A stretch of DNA of 64,000 nucleotides from Oleispira antarctica RB-8 (GCA_000967895.1 FO203512.1:3905531-3969530), one strand, 5' to 3'. Positions 10,133 through 18,866 are shown, counted from the first letter of the stretch. Program-made: numbers and translations. The notes: generated by a model not told the origin, from the letters alone.

Positions 10133-10141
10133 GGAAAATTC

Positions 10142-10375
10142 ATGAAAGAAATCAAAGTACTTGGCAGTGGATGTAAAAAATGTACGAAGACTGCTGAACT
10201 TATTCAAGCGGTTGCCAATGATGGTGGAATTCAAGTACACGTCGTTAAGGAGACCCGTCCCGAAGTCATGTTAGAATACGGTGTAATGAGTACGCCAGCC
10301 GTTGTTATAAACAACCAATTGGTACACTCGGGATCTATGCCTGATAGAAAGGAAATAGAAGAGTGGCTGAAGTAG
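10142..10375 (+). CDS. Thioredoxin-fold redox-active disulfide protein (TM0996/MTH895 type)
   Basis: A 77-residue minimal thioredoxin/glutaredoxin-like fold. It opens with the beta strand MKEIKVLGSG, followed by CKKC as the redox motif, and has the cis-proline segment MSTPAVVINNQ. AAGGA lies seven to eight bases before the ATG. The 9-bp gap from the permease implies a two-gene operon. Its likely role is delivery or exchange of a thiol-bound metal or disulfide with the permease; this is inferred from the pairing. Confidence 0.88.
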   Translation: MKEIKVLGSGCKKCTKTAELIQAVANDGGIQVHVVKETRPEVMLEYGVMSTPAVVINNQLVHSGSMPDRKEIEEWLK

Positions 10376-10422
10376 CTAAAAAATACGCTACGCATGCCTT
10401 AATTAGACGTTAGGTAAAAAAA

Positions 10423-10968
10423 TTGAGTAAAGAAAACGAATCGCATTTAGTGCCTGGTCGAGAATGTGGCGAATGTACAGCGTGCTGTGTTGTTCTTCTG
10501 ATTGACGATGTAAATTTTAAAAAGCCTGCCGATCAAGTCTGTTCAAACTTGATCGAAAAAGGGGGCTGTAAAATCTACACAAAAAGACCTTCTGTATGCC
10601 AAGACTGGCATTGTGCATGGCGCTTCATGGCACAGCTAGACGATAACTGGCGACCTGATCGCTCTGGTATTTTGTTACGTTCAGATGAAGATGGCATTAT
10701 TTTTCAGCCAATACGTGATCCTAAAAAAGTCTTAACCAGTGCTCGAGCCATTGAGTTAATTGGGGGTGGCGTCGCACAAGGAATTCCGATGTCGATGTCT
10801 ATTCCTACTCGCAAGGGTTTTCGTAGCTATGGTTTGCCTATTAATCACCCATTAGAAGAAGCTGTAGAATCTCGAAACTTACTTGCGATTCAAACGAAGA
10901 TGATTGAATTGATTGAATTATCGGCGTCACAGAATACAGATCGTATTCCACTCATTGAAAGTCAGTAG
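10423..10968 (+). CDS. Cysteine-cluster protein of the YkgJ type (zinc/iron-chelate-binding)
   Basis: A 181-residue soluble protein. Its N-terminal half carries CGECTACC, a lone Cys in VCSNL, GGCKIYTKRPSVCQDWHC, matching the YkgJ-type C-x2-C-x2-CC plus C-x(n)-C metal-binding pattern. The C-terminal half has no recognisable domain. The best start is the TTG at 10423, with TTAGG about eight bases upstream. The biochemical function of the family is not settled; metal coordination is what the sequence supports. It is followed by a strong hairpin. Confidence 0.72.
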   Translation: MSKENESHLVPGRECGECTACCVVLLIDDVNFKKPADQVCSNLIEKGGCKIYTKRPSVCQDWHCAWRFMAQLDDNWRPDRSGILLRSDEDGIIFQPIRDPKKVLTSARAIELIGGGVAQGIPMSMSIPTRKGFRSYGLPINHPLEEAVESRNLLAIQTKMIELIELSASQNTDRIPLIESQ

Positions 10969-10974
10969 CTAAGT

Positions 10975-11003
10975 AATACGTGATGTTATACATCACGTAT
11001 TTT
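10975..11003 (+). terminator. Hairpin terminator after the Cys-cluster gene
   Basis: AATACGTGATG and CATCACGTATT form a perfect 11-bp stem with a TTATA loop, followed by a short T-run. It separates the Cys-cluster gene from the DUF3185 gene. Confidence 0.7.
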
Positions 11004-11022
11004 ATAAATATGGAAAATAAGA

Positions 11023-11214
11023 ATGAATAATAAAATTATAGGTATCGTACTGATTGTTACAGGTATTGCTTTGATAATCTGGGGATATAATATTTATGAT
11101 GCTATTGGCTCTCAATTAAGCCGTTCATTGAGTGGTGATATATCGATTAAAGCTTGGGTAGGAATGATCGGTGGTGCTATTGCTTTCTTAGCTGGTGTCT
11201 CAAAAATAAAATAA
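11023..11214 (+). CDS. DUF3185-family small membrane protein
   Basis: A 63-residue protein with two membrane helices (IIGIVLIVTGIALIIWGYNI and GMIGGAIAFLAGVSKI) joined by a polar loop containing DAIGSQLSRSLSGD, the hallmark of DUF3185. Function is unknown; related proteins are often stress-inducible. There is no obvious G-rich Shine-Dalgarno. The start codon is embedded in an A-rich string with AAT-AAT-AAA directly after the ATG, a pattern that Hfq/Crc can bind (see findings). Confidence 0.78.
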   Translation: MNNKIIGIVLIVTGIALIIWGYNIYDAIGSQLSRSLSGDISIKAWVGMIGGAIAFLAGVSKIK

Positions 11215-11273
11215 TTTCCTAATATTTAACTGATGTAACGCCTTCCTGAGTACTTACGACATAGAGGGGTTAT

Positions 11274-13817
11274 TTAATCAACTTGATAGCGAGCTAACCA
11301 TGCGAGGTGTTCTCTAAAGCCAACAGGTTTTTGATAGTAGTAACCCTGCATTATTTGGCAGCCATGACGCTTTAATATTTCTTCAATCACTTTCGATTCG
11401 ATTCCTTCAGCAACAACCTTTAATCCTAAATTTTTTGCCATTTCTATTGTCGTTCTAACAATGGTTAAATCGCGTTCAGAAGTATCTAAGTTCATAACAA
11501 AACTTTTATCGATTTTTAGTTCATTAAAGGGCAGCTGAGAAATATATAATAATGATGAATACCCTGTTCCATAATCATCAATCGCGACGTGAATACCCAT
11601 TGAAGAAAGTTCATTCATTATTTGGCTTAGATGATGAAAATCATTTACCATCACTGATTCTGTTAACTCAAAGGTTAAGCTGGATAATGGTATATCATAT
11701 TGACCAATCACCTTTTTAACATGTGTCAAAAAGTGAGGTTCTGAAATATCTTTACCACTGATATTAACTGACACGTTATAATCGTTATAACCCAAACTAA
11801 TGATCTTTTCTAAATCACGACAAGCTCGATCAACAACCCACAGCGTTAGCTCGTTAATAATACCGGTGTCTTCAGCTAACTTGATAAATACATCGGGAGC
11901 TATAAACCCATAATCATGGTGCTGCCAGCGTAGCAATACCTCTGAACCATCTACTATTTTTTTATTTATATCAATTTGAGGCTGATGAAAAAGTTCTAAT
12001 TCGTTACTTCGCAATGCCTGCTGTAAATCAGAGGCTAGCGCTAATCTTTGGGCAACATTAAAAGCTTCTTTTTGCTTATAAATTCCAAAACCCATACCTT
12101 CGCGCTTACCTTTTTCCAGTGCTTGATATGCCTGTTTAATAATATCAGACGCCAATATTTCTTTCTGATGTTCAAGTAAGGAAATACCGACATTGGTTGA
12201 AAGATTAATAAACAACTTACCAAGTTGTGCACCTTTTTCCATTTCGCTTTGTAAAAAATCAAGTTGGATTTTTAAACGATCTTGTTCTTTTGACGCTGTA
12301 GAAGTTATCTCAAAAAGTACAGCGAAAACGCCCTCATTAATCCTTGCTAGTTTTGTTATTTTATTTTTCTCATATTCTAGTATGAGAAAGTTATTTTTAT
12401 TATAAAGTTTTCTTTCAATCGCCTGAGCGACCATTAGCGTAAGGTCATTATTGTCAGTATTGCTTATGTAAGGCAATAAATTTGAAAAATCAGAAATTTC
12501 AATAATACAGACGGCAAAACTACTATTACGTTCGAATAGTTTTTTCATTTTAGCTTCTAATAGATAAGTATTGGCCAACCGAGTTTCAGGTTCATGCGTT
12601 GCATTATATAAAGCTTGTTCTTTTTTATATTGCATGCGCTTGGCGAGCGCCATGGCCATTAAAACAATTTCAAATAATACACCTATCATGAGCGCATGAT
12701 GAATTATAAAAGAATCTTCAATGACTCCAGTTAAAACCATAGGTTGGAGGGTGCCGCCGACAATAAGTGGAATCCAAGAGACAATGTATAATCTTGCCCA
12801 TTGATAATTAATTTTGTATTGCTGAACAATAAGTAAAAACGCGGCAGGATAAAGAAAGGCCATACTCACAAAAAAAATGGGAGCTGCTATATATTCTGGT
12901 AAGAACATGCTGATGAAAGAAAATGCAATGAGGTAAATCACATAACCACTACAAACAATAGCGGTTCGCGTTTTGTTCTCAAAGGCATTAAAAAATGATA
13001 AAGCAAAAGATAACGTAAAAATCATCACTGACACATTAGCCGCTACGATATTCTCGCGAAGAAATCGAATAATGCTTTCAGGAAAAATATAATGACCAAA
13101 ACCAATCACAACGCCCAGCATGACCAATACCGAAGTGATATAGCCGACATATAATAAATAAACACTGTCTTTTAATCCTAAAAATAAGACTAGATTATAC
13201 AAAGCCATCGCAATTAAAATGCCGACAAAGCTTCCCCAAATCAAGAATGTAAAACGCACTAAATTAGAGAAGTCATCTTTGGTATATAAATCGATGGGAG
13301 TGTTAGCAATTCCCTCTGTTGCAATACGAATGTATAATTCAATCGTTTGCTCTTTTCCTACGGTAATGTCATACGATGGAATACTTCGACTCATCCTGTC
13401 TAAGCCTGATACCTGCCAGCCTAATTCTTTTTCGTCCACCAGCTTATTATTAATTACTTGATAAATTGCCAACTGCTCAAGCATCGGATTAGAGAAATGG
13501 CTGACAATATCAACGGCATGCTGATTGTTATTATGTACTACAAGATGTATCCAATAGGCTTGCGAAGAAAAATTCCAAGGTATTTCACTAAGCGGTTGTT
13601 TAACTAACAATGCTTTATTAGACAACAACTGAGCGAGCGTCAGCTCCCCACTCGTATCAATGAGAAATGCCTCTTCCACATCAAAGCCTTGCTGTCCATT
13701 TTGAATAGCATTTTGCGTCGGATCTGAAATAGAAATCACATACTGATAAACCAGCATAATAAACATACCCAATATTAGGTATGCTAATGAGTGATTGAGC
13801 TTTTCCTTAAACAACAT
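11274..13817 (-). CDS. 7TM-DISM receptor with degenerate GGDEF and intact EAL domain (c-di-GMP phosphodiesterase)
   Basis: An 847-residue inner-membrane signalling protein. An N-terminal anchor is followed by a periplasmic 7TMR-DISM extracellular domain (about 45-185), seven membrane helices (about 190-395), a GGDEF-like domain and a C-terminal EAL domain (about 595-840). The GGDEF signature is lost: RLGGDEFAVLL reads RINEGVFAVLF. The EAL active site is complete although the name motif is EVL (GSEVLLRW): ELTES, IDDYGTGYSSL, KIDKSF, VAEGIES and MQGYYYQKP are all present. I expect c-di-GMP hydrolysis controlled by an extracellular ligand. It is a single gene, with no regulator beside it. Confidence 0.9.
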   Translation of the reverse strand: MLFKEKLNHSLAYLILGMFIMLVYQYVISISDPTQNAIQNGQQGFDVEEAFLIDTSGELTLAQLLSNKALLVKQPLSEIPWNFSSQAYWIHLVVHNNNQHAVDIVSHFSNPMLEQLAIYQVINNKLVDEKELGWQVSGLDRMSRSIPSYDITVGKEQTIELYIRIATEGIANTPIDLYTKDDFSNLVRFTFLIWGSFVGILIAMALYNLVLFLGLKDSVYLLYVGYITSVLVMLGVVIGFGHYIFPESIIRFLRENIVAANVSVMIFTLSFALSFFNAFENKTRTAIVCSGYVIYLIAFSFISMFLPEYIAAPIFFVSMAFLYPAAFLLIVQQYKINYQWARLYIVSWIPLIVGGTLQPMVLTGVIEDSFIIHHALMIGVLFEIVLMAMALAKRMQYKKEQALYNATHEPETRLANTYLLEAKMKKLFERNSSFAVCIIEISDFSNLLPYISNTDNNDLTLMVAQAIERKLYNKNNFLILEYEKNKITKLARINEGVFAVLFEITSTASKEQDRLKIQLDFLQSEMEKGAQLGKLFINLSTNVGISLLEHQKEILASDIIKQAYQALEKGKREGMGFGIYKQKEAFNVAQRLALASDLQQALRSNELELFHQPQIDINKKIVDGSEVLLRWQHHDYGFIAPDVFIKLAEDTGIINELTLWVVDRACRDLEKIISLGYNDYNVSVNISGKDISEPHFLTHVKKVIGQYDIPLSSLTFELTESVMVNDFHHLSQIMNELSSMGIHVAIDDYGTGYSSLLYISQLPFNELKIDKSFVMNLDTSERDLTIVRTTIEMAKNLGLKVVAEGIESKVIEEILKRHGCQIMQGYYYQKPVGFREHLAWLARYQVD

Positions 13818-14018
13818 CTACATTATCGCACCAATCGGATAGTTGTATAAAGATTAGCATACGGACTCAACATCAGGAGGTTAAGTAACCGTTTTTTACA
13901 TCTTTACTCACCCTACTTACGCAGTTTTTGTTATTCGTCGATCATCTAGAAAATGTATTATAATGCCCGCAATAATCTTCTCACTAACTAATTGCATCGA
14001 TACGAGACACACTACTGC

Positions 14019-14525
14019 ATGAGCCACTTTAACGTTACTCTAGGCCTTAGCAACCCTAAAAGCCCAACCAATGTCGGCGCTGTTTTAAGGGCTGCGGGCT
14101 GCTTTCAGGCTGATAGTATTCTATATACTGGCGTGCGCTATGACCGTGCAGCTGCGTTCTGTACGGATACGCAAAGCCAGAGCAAAAACATTCCGCTCAC
14201 CGGCGTAAGCTGTTTATTAGAAAGTGCCCCAAGAGATGCAAAGATTGTGGTAATAGAACTGGCGGAAAATGCTGAGTCGTTAGCCAGTTTTGTACATCCT
14301 GACAATGCGTTTTATATTTTTGGTCCTGAAGATGGCACCGTAAAACAGAAGGTTGTGAATAATGCGGACAGCGTGGTTTATATTCCCACTCACGGCTGCT
14401 TAAATCTTGCGGCCACGGTCAATATCGTTTTGTACGACCGTCTTGCCAAATCCCACCAGCCTAAAGAAGGCAACGAGCTGATTCGCCAAAGCCGCGATAT
14501 GAATAATCGCCTCAAGGTTAAGTAA
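14019..14525 (+). CDS. TrmH/SpoU-family (SPOUT) RNA 2'-O-methyltransferase
   Basis: The open frame starts at a TTG (13992), but the ATG at 14019 begins the first beta strand (MSHFNVTLGLSNPKSPTNVG) and is preferred. The SPOUT motifs are in order: NVGAVLRAAGC (motif 1 Asn/Arg), IFGPEDG (motif 2) and LNLAATVNIVLYDRL (motif 3, the trefoil knot). At 168 residues it is a bare catalytic domain without an RNA-binding extension. It should transfer a methyl group from SAM to a ribose 2'-OH of tRNA or rRNA; the position cannot be deduced. A possible -10 (TATAAT) lies at 13959-13964. Confidence 0.82.
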   Translation: MSHFNVTLGLSNPKSPTNVGAVLRAAGCFQADSILYTGVRYDRAAAFCTDTQSQSKNIPLTGVSCLLESAPRDAKIVVIELAENAESLASFVHPDNAFYIFGPEDGTVKQKVVNNADSVVYIPTHGCLNLAATVNIVLYDRLAKSHQPKEGNELIRQSRDMNNRLKVK

Positions 14526-14540
14526 CCACTTTTTTAACGG

Positions 14541-15140
14541 CTAGCGCTGAACAAAATAAAATATAGACGCTAGCTTTCCCATGAATCCTTCATAGCTATG
14601 GTTACCGCCAGGCTCGATCCAGCTAGGGCAATCAATGTACTTTTTGGTTGCCCATCGATAGTCCAAGGTTTCATCCCCTGTTTGTAATAATAAAAGCTGA
14701 TCGTTTGGTCTTGTAAGTTCTTCGACATCGATCGCTTGCAACTGCTCGATATGTTTCGTTTCTAGCAAATACGTTTTACCGTCATAAAAGTGTTCATTCG
14801 GGCCAAGATATTTATCAAACAAATCATAAGGACGAACCGCGGGATTAATCAGTACCGCTTTTATATTTTCTTGCTGCGCCAAGTAAGTTGCATAAAAACC
14901 GCCTAGCGAGCTTCCCATGACAAACACTTGATCAATGCCGTCTTGCTGCTGCAGTGTATGAATAGCCTCTTGTGCTTGCTGAATCGCAACGGCGGGCTCA
15001 AACGATAAGGTCGGCACACACAGCTGATTTTGAATTTGATGGTCAGCAAAAAATTGAATTAATTCTTGGGCTTTTTTAGACTTTGGAGAACTTAAGAACC
15101 CGTGTAAGTAAACACAGGCGATATTGCTAGGAAGGATCAT
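14541..15140 (-). CDS. yqiA: YqiA-type alpha/beta-hydrolase esterase
   Basis: A 199-residue esterase. YLHGFLSSPKSKK is the oxyanion-side loop, GSSLGGFYATYLA the nucleophile elbow (Ser), NPAVRP a family hallmark, GDETLDYR supplies the acid residue and GGNHSYEGF the catalytic His. The family cleaves palmitoyl-CoA and short p-nitrophenyl esters in vitro; the physiological substrate is unknown. It is the last gene of nudF-yqiB-cpdA-yqiA, the arrangement in E. coli, where parE normally follows. Here a plus-strand gene converges on it 15 bp away. Confidence 0.9.
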   Translation of the reverse strand: MILPSNIACVYLHGFLSSPKSKKAQELIQFFADHQIQNQLCVPTLSFEPAVAIQQAQEAIHTLQQQDGIDQVFVMGSSLGGFYATYLAQQENIKAVLINPAVRPYDLFDKYLGPNEHFYDGKTYLLETKHIEQLQAIDVEELTRPNDQLLLLQTGDETLDYRWATKKYIDCPSWIEPGGNHSYEGFMGKLASIFYFVQR

Positions 15141-15173
15141 AATAATGAAATTTTACAGCCTTATTTAATACTA

Positions 15174-15998
15174 TTAATAACCTTTAACGGATAAATCAAC
15201 TTCAAACTCAATGCCCTCAACTCGCGACATCTCAGTTTCAATACTACCATCAGGGTTCAATTGTAGGCGACGATAGCCAGGCGCGATCATATCAATATTA
15301 AAGTCTTTCGATTTCGGCATAAACTGCACACATGTAGAAGGTGTGGATAACATACGAATACCATCAACCATGCGATCGCTGTCCTGATGGACATGCCCCC
15401 ACAGTATGCATTTCACCTTGGGATATTTACGAGCCATCGCCATAAGCTTGTCGCCATTTTTCACCCCTATTTTATCCATCCAATTACTTTCCATTGGAAT
15501 AGGGTGATGATGCAAACTAATCAAGGTATGTAAATCTGGGCGTTCTGTTAAAGCGCGTTCCAAAAGCTCGAACTGATCATCACCAAGGTTACCAAAGACA
15601 GCGCCTTCAACTTGAGAGTTTAACAATACAAGCTGCCAATGGGGTGTGCGAATGATATTGACGAGATGCTCGGTATCTTGGCATACCACCTTCATGTTCG
15701 ACATTTCATCGTGATTTCCAGGAAACCAAAATGAAGGAACGTTGAAAGGCGCTAATGATTCGTGCAGTCGCTGATAGGAAGAAAGTGAGCCATCTTGGGA
15801 TATATCTCCCGAGACAACGAAAAAATCAAATTGATCATTTTCAGATTGAACACTGCTCAACACATGCTCAAGGCTATTCTGGGTTTCTAAACCCAACAAA
15901 TGTCCGTCCGCGGCCTCTACTAGGTGCGTATCTGTAATCTGAATAAATCGAATTGGTCCTTCGTTATCTAGCGAATACAATAGGAGCTCCATGTCCAA
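15174..15998 (-). CDS. cpdA: 3',5'-cyclic-AMP phosphodiesterase
   Basis: A 274-residue class III cyclic nucleotide phosphodiesterase. All calcineurin-type metal motifs are present: ITDTHLVE (D-x-H), VSGDISQDG (GD), PGNHDE (GNHD), SLHHHPIP and WGHVHQD (GHxH). It hydrolyses cAMP in the cytoplasm and so damps Crp/Vfr-type signalling. Position in the conserved nudF-yqiB-cpdA-yqiA cluster supports the name over a generic metallophosphoesterase. A second metallophosphoesterase at 25708 lacks this context. Confidence 0.92.
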   Translation of the reverse strand: MDMELLLYSLDNEGPIRFIQITDTHLVEAADGHLLGLETQNSLEHVLSSVQSENDQFDFFVVSGDISQDGSLSSYQRLHESLAPFNVPSFWFPGNHDEMSNMKVVCQDTEHLVNIIRTPHWQLVLLNSQVEGAVFGNLGDDQFELLERALTERPDLHTLISLHHHPIPMESNWMDKIGVKNGDKLMAMARKYPKVKCILWGHVHQDSDRMVDGIRMLSTPSTCVQFMPKSKDFNIDMIAPGYRRLQLNPDGSIETEMSRVEGIEFEVDLSVKGY

Positions 15999-16091
15999 AT
16001 GTTAATACTTTTTCAACCAGTCTCTTACTATATAGACTATTGTTCAAATCTTTTTAGAATTAGATCACATTTTATTCGATTGGAGAACTAT

Positions 16092-16565
16092 TTAACGCAA
16101 AGGTGCAAAATCCAGTGCGACTTCTGCATGACCGTATTTAAGGCAATGAGTCAGCCATTCGGCTAAGAATTGATTGAGCTGTGCCTTTTCATCCGGCATA
16201 CGCATTTGTGGATTAGGGTATTGGTACTTGCCATGAATACGTTTCTGATTCTGATAACTCGTCACTTCAGCAGATCGCGCGTCATGATAGACACGTACAA
16301 TCATGCAAGGCGGCTGAATCCAATCAGGGCAAATGCCTTTTTGCACAACTTCTATCGTCGAAGTATATGGAAAGCTTTCTATCACTTTCAAATGAATGCG
16401 AGCTTCATATTCTGGACTCTCACTAGGCGTATCACCACTAATGAAGAAGGACTTCTCATAACCCAGCTCAAAATCAGGCATCAGTTTATTCAAACGAATG
16501 TAATTTCCTTCGCAAGCCGCAGCCATTTTCTTTAAATCAGGCACGTAGCGGCGATTTAATGCCAT
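16092..16565 (-). CDS. yqiB: YqiB family protein (DUF1249)
   Basis: A 157-residue cytoplasmic protein of the DUF1249/YqiB family, recognisable by RYVPDLKKMAAACEGNYIRL at the N-terminus and the repeated pattern of charged beta strands (RIHLKVIESFPYTSTIEV). No biochemical function is established. The gene sits between nudF and cpdA as in Enterobacteria and Pseudomonas. The 128-bp gap to nudF and 93-bp gap to cpdA leave room for separate promoters. Confidence 0.88.
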   Translation of the reverse strand: MALNRRYVPDLKKMAAACEGNYIRLNKLMPDFELGYEKSFFISGDTPSESPEYEARIHLKVIESFPYTSTIEVVQKGICPDWIQPPCMIVRVYHDARSAEVTSYQNQKRIHGKYQYPNPQMRMPDEKAQLNQFLAEWLTHCLKYGHAEVALDFAPLR

Positions 16566-16693
16566 ACCATCATCCTTCTATTACTCAGAGTAAGACGACA
16601 CCCTAACGAAAAGCGTGCATGTTTCCTAGAGGAAAGAATTATAGGGTTTAACAACAAGGCCAAACCGTCTTTATCGCTATATCGTTTATGGCT

Positions 16694-17308
16694 CTACCGT
16701 AATTGACTTTGATTCAACTTCAGCCACTGCAATGCAATAATCGTCGCCGCATTATTAATTTCACCACCCGCAATACCGTTATAAGCTTGCTCAAATGGAA
16801 TGAGGCGCACCAAAATATCTTCGTGCTCATGATCAAGACCATGTATCCCTCCCATCCCGACACTGTCAATTAAAGCACAATACAAATGGATTTTTTCTGA
16901 GGTGCCGCCAGGAGATGACCAATAACTGGAAATAGGAATAAGATCTTGAATGATACAGCCTGCTTCTTCTTGCGCTTCACGACGCGCAACCTCAGCGGGC
17001 TGTTCGCCTTCTTCTATTATCCCTGCCACCACTTCAAGTAACCAAGGCGAAGTTTGTCTGCTATCTAGCGCAGCACCAATACGAAATTGCTCCGTCAATA
17101 CCACGACCTCGTTAATCGGATCATAAAGCAATACCGCTGCCGCTTCACCACGCTCAAATAACTCTCGACTAAACGCGTCACTACTTCCACCCGCAAACAG
17201 ACGATGTTGAATTTCAAAACGATCTACCTTAAAAAAACCACTGTATAAAGATTCTTTGGTTATAATTTTGCAATCGTCCTGACTAAAGCTTACGGTTAAT
17301 TCTGACAT
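16694..17308 (-). CDS. nudF: ADP-ribose pyrophosphatase (Nudix)
   Basis: A 204-residue Nudix hydrolase. The Nudix box spans about residues 96-118 (GIIEEGEQPAEVARREAQEE then AGC), matching G-x5-E-x7-REUxEExGU exactly. The upstream SPWLLEVVAG segment and PGGTSEKIHLYCAL are typical of ADP-ribose pyrophosphatases, which convert ADP-ribose to AMP and ribose 5-phosphate. It is transcribed divergently from tolC, as in E. coli and Pseudomonas. The divergent intergenic region is about 160 bp. Confidence 0.93.
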   Translation of the reverse strand: MSELTVSFSQDDCKIITKESLYSGFFKVDRFEIQHRLFAGGSSDAFSRELFERGEAAAVLLYDPINEVVVLTEQFRIGAALDSRQTSPWLLEVVAGIIEEGEQPAEVARREAQEEAGCIIQDLIPISSYWSSPGGTSEKIHLYCALIDSVGMGGIHGLDHEHEDILVRLIPFEQAYNGIAGGEINNAATIIALQWLKLNQSQLR

Positions 17309-17468
17309 TGTGATTCACTATATTACTCATTTTGAATATTATACAATTACAAGATTGACTCCCTGTAACGCACTGTTGCTAATACTGGAACAATTTAGCC
17401 ATGTATTCGCTGATTAATCTGTTAAAATTCTAATTAATCTATTTTTACAAGATGCCTGAGACCTTGTT

Positions 17469-18767
17469 ATGAACAAAATAATTGCACTAACGTCGGTAAT
17501 ATCCTCTGCTCTTTTTGCTAGCAACATCATGGCAGCAGACCTTAACGAAATTTATCAGCTATCACTAGCGAATGATTCAGAGCTTGCAGCGGCTAAAGCT
17601 AAGCGTGACGCAGGCAACTACCAAGTTGACCTTGCTCGTGCAGCACTATTACCTCAAGTGTCTATCGGGGCAACGAAGGTAAATTCAGAAACAGAAATTG
17701 ACGGTGGCTCTACATCAGACATCGATGCACTTTCTTACAATGCTACCATCAGCCAAACACTGTTTAACTTAAACAGTTGGTACAACTACAAAGCCGCTTC
17801 TGCCGGTGGTAATGCTACTGGCCTAGAATATGCGCTAAGCGAACAGCAACTCATATTACGAAGTGCAGGAGCTTATTTTGATGTTTTACGAGCCAAAGAA
17901 AATTTGGATACCGCTCGTGCTGAAGAAAAAGCGGTTAAGCGTCAGCTTGAACAAACTGAACAACGCTTTGAAGTTGGCCTAATTGCCATCACCGAAGTAC
18001 ATGAAGCAGAAGCGTCGTATGATTTATCATATGCCAACCTGATTGGCCGAGAAGCCTCATTAGATATTAGCTACGAATTCTTAGAACAAATCACGGGCCA
18101 GCGTTTTGAAAACCTTGCTCAATTAAAAACGGATGTAGAGTTTTCCGCACCGAAAAAAGCAGCAAATGAATGGGTTGAAGCAGGCTTAGGAAAATATGCA
18201 GGTATTCAGCTAGCGCAAGAAGGTGTAAACGCTGCAGAATATACGCGTAAAGCAGGCTGGTCTACTTACGCACCTGAAGTGAACGCTCAATGGAGTTATA
18301 CCGACGGGGAGCAAGTATTGAGCAGCACCGCTGTTGATAGTACAACAACGTCACTTGTATTAACGGCGACTATTCCACTATTTGCAGGTGGCAGTAATTA
18401 CGCCAGAGCAAAACAAGCCGCAGCGCGCTCGACGGAAGCCAGCGCTAACCTAGACTTGCAACAGCGTACGGTTAAAAATAATATCCGCAGCTTATACCGC
18501 AAAGTGCAAACCGATGTGTTAACGGTTAAAGCCCGCAATCGTGCAACGGTATCGTCTCAGAGTGCTCTTGAAGCAACAGAAACAGGTTACCAAGTCGGAA
18601 CCCGTAACATTGTTGAAGTATTAAACGCTCAGCGTAACGTATTTAGCGCACAGCGTGATTATGCCAACGCGCGTTATGATTATATTATTAATCTACTAAA
18701 CTTGAAATTCTTTGCTGGGTCATTAGACGAAGCCGATATCCAAGCATTGAATGCTTGGTTGAAGTAG
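17469..18767 (+). CDS. tolC: TolC-family outer-membrane efflux channel
   Basis: A 432-residue outer-membrane factor. The signal peptide MNKIIALTSVISSALFASNI ends in MAA, with cleavage near residue 22-23. The mature protein shows the two structural repeats of OEP proteins, each a beta-barrel segment followed by long coiled-coil alpha-barrel helices. The second repeat has NVFSAQRDYANARYDYIINL. It forms the trimeric duct used by RND/MFS/ABC tripartite pumps and by type I secretion. Gene order (divergent from nudF) identifies it as the housekeeping tolC. A 27-bp perfect stem terminates it. Confidence 0.93.
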   Translation: MNKIIALTSVISSALFASNIMAADLNEIYQLSLANDSELAAAKAKRDAGNYQVDLARAALLPQVSIGATKVNSETEIDGGSTSDIDALSYNATISQTLFNLNSWYNYKAASAGGNATGLEYALSEQQLILRSAGAYFDVLRAKENLDTARAEEKAVKRQLEQTEQRFEVGLIAITEVHEAEASYDLSYANLIGREASLDISYEFLEQITGQRFENLAQLKTDVEFSAPKKAANEWVEAGLGKYAGIQLAQEGVNAAEYTRKAGWSTYAPEVNAQWSYTDGEQVLSSTAVDSTTTSLVLTATIPLFAGGSNYARAKQAAARSTEASANLDLQQRTVKNNIRSLYRKVQTDVLTVKARNRATVSSQSALEATETGYQVGTRNIVEVLNAQRNVFSAQRDYANARYDYIINLLNLKFFAGSLDEADIQALNAWLK

Positions 18768-18789
18768 ATCTTCTCGTTATTAGCTAAAG

Positions 18790-18851
18790 TTAAATAGCAG
18801 ACATAAAAAAACCACTCATTGTTAAGTGGTTTTTTTATGTCTGCTATTTAA
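18790..18851. terminator. Bidirectional terminator with a 27-bp perfect stem
   Basis: The arms 18790-18816 and 18825-18851 are perfect reverse complements over 27 bp around an 8-nt loop (CATTGTTA). The ACCACT/AGTGGT base of the loop is flanked by A7 and T7, giving an intrinsic terminator in both directions. It lies between the convergent tolC and desaturase genes. Confidence 0.9.
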
Positions 18852-18866
18852 CGGTCTCAATGGTTA

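Noticed and set aside
10381-10422. GTTAGGT-like ending and nearby inverted words suggesting an integron attC site
   Set aside because: No matching RYYYAAC left core or paired inner sites at the correct spacing, and the neighbouring intergenic regions show nothing similar.
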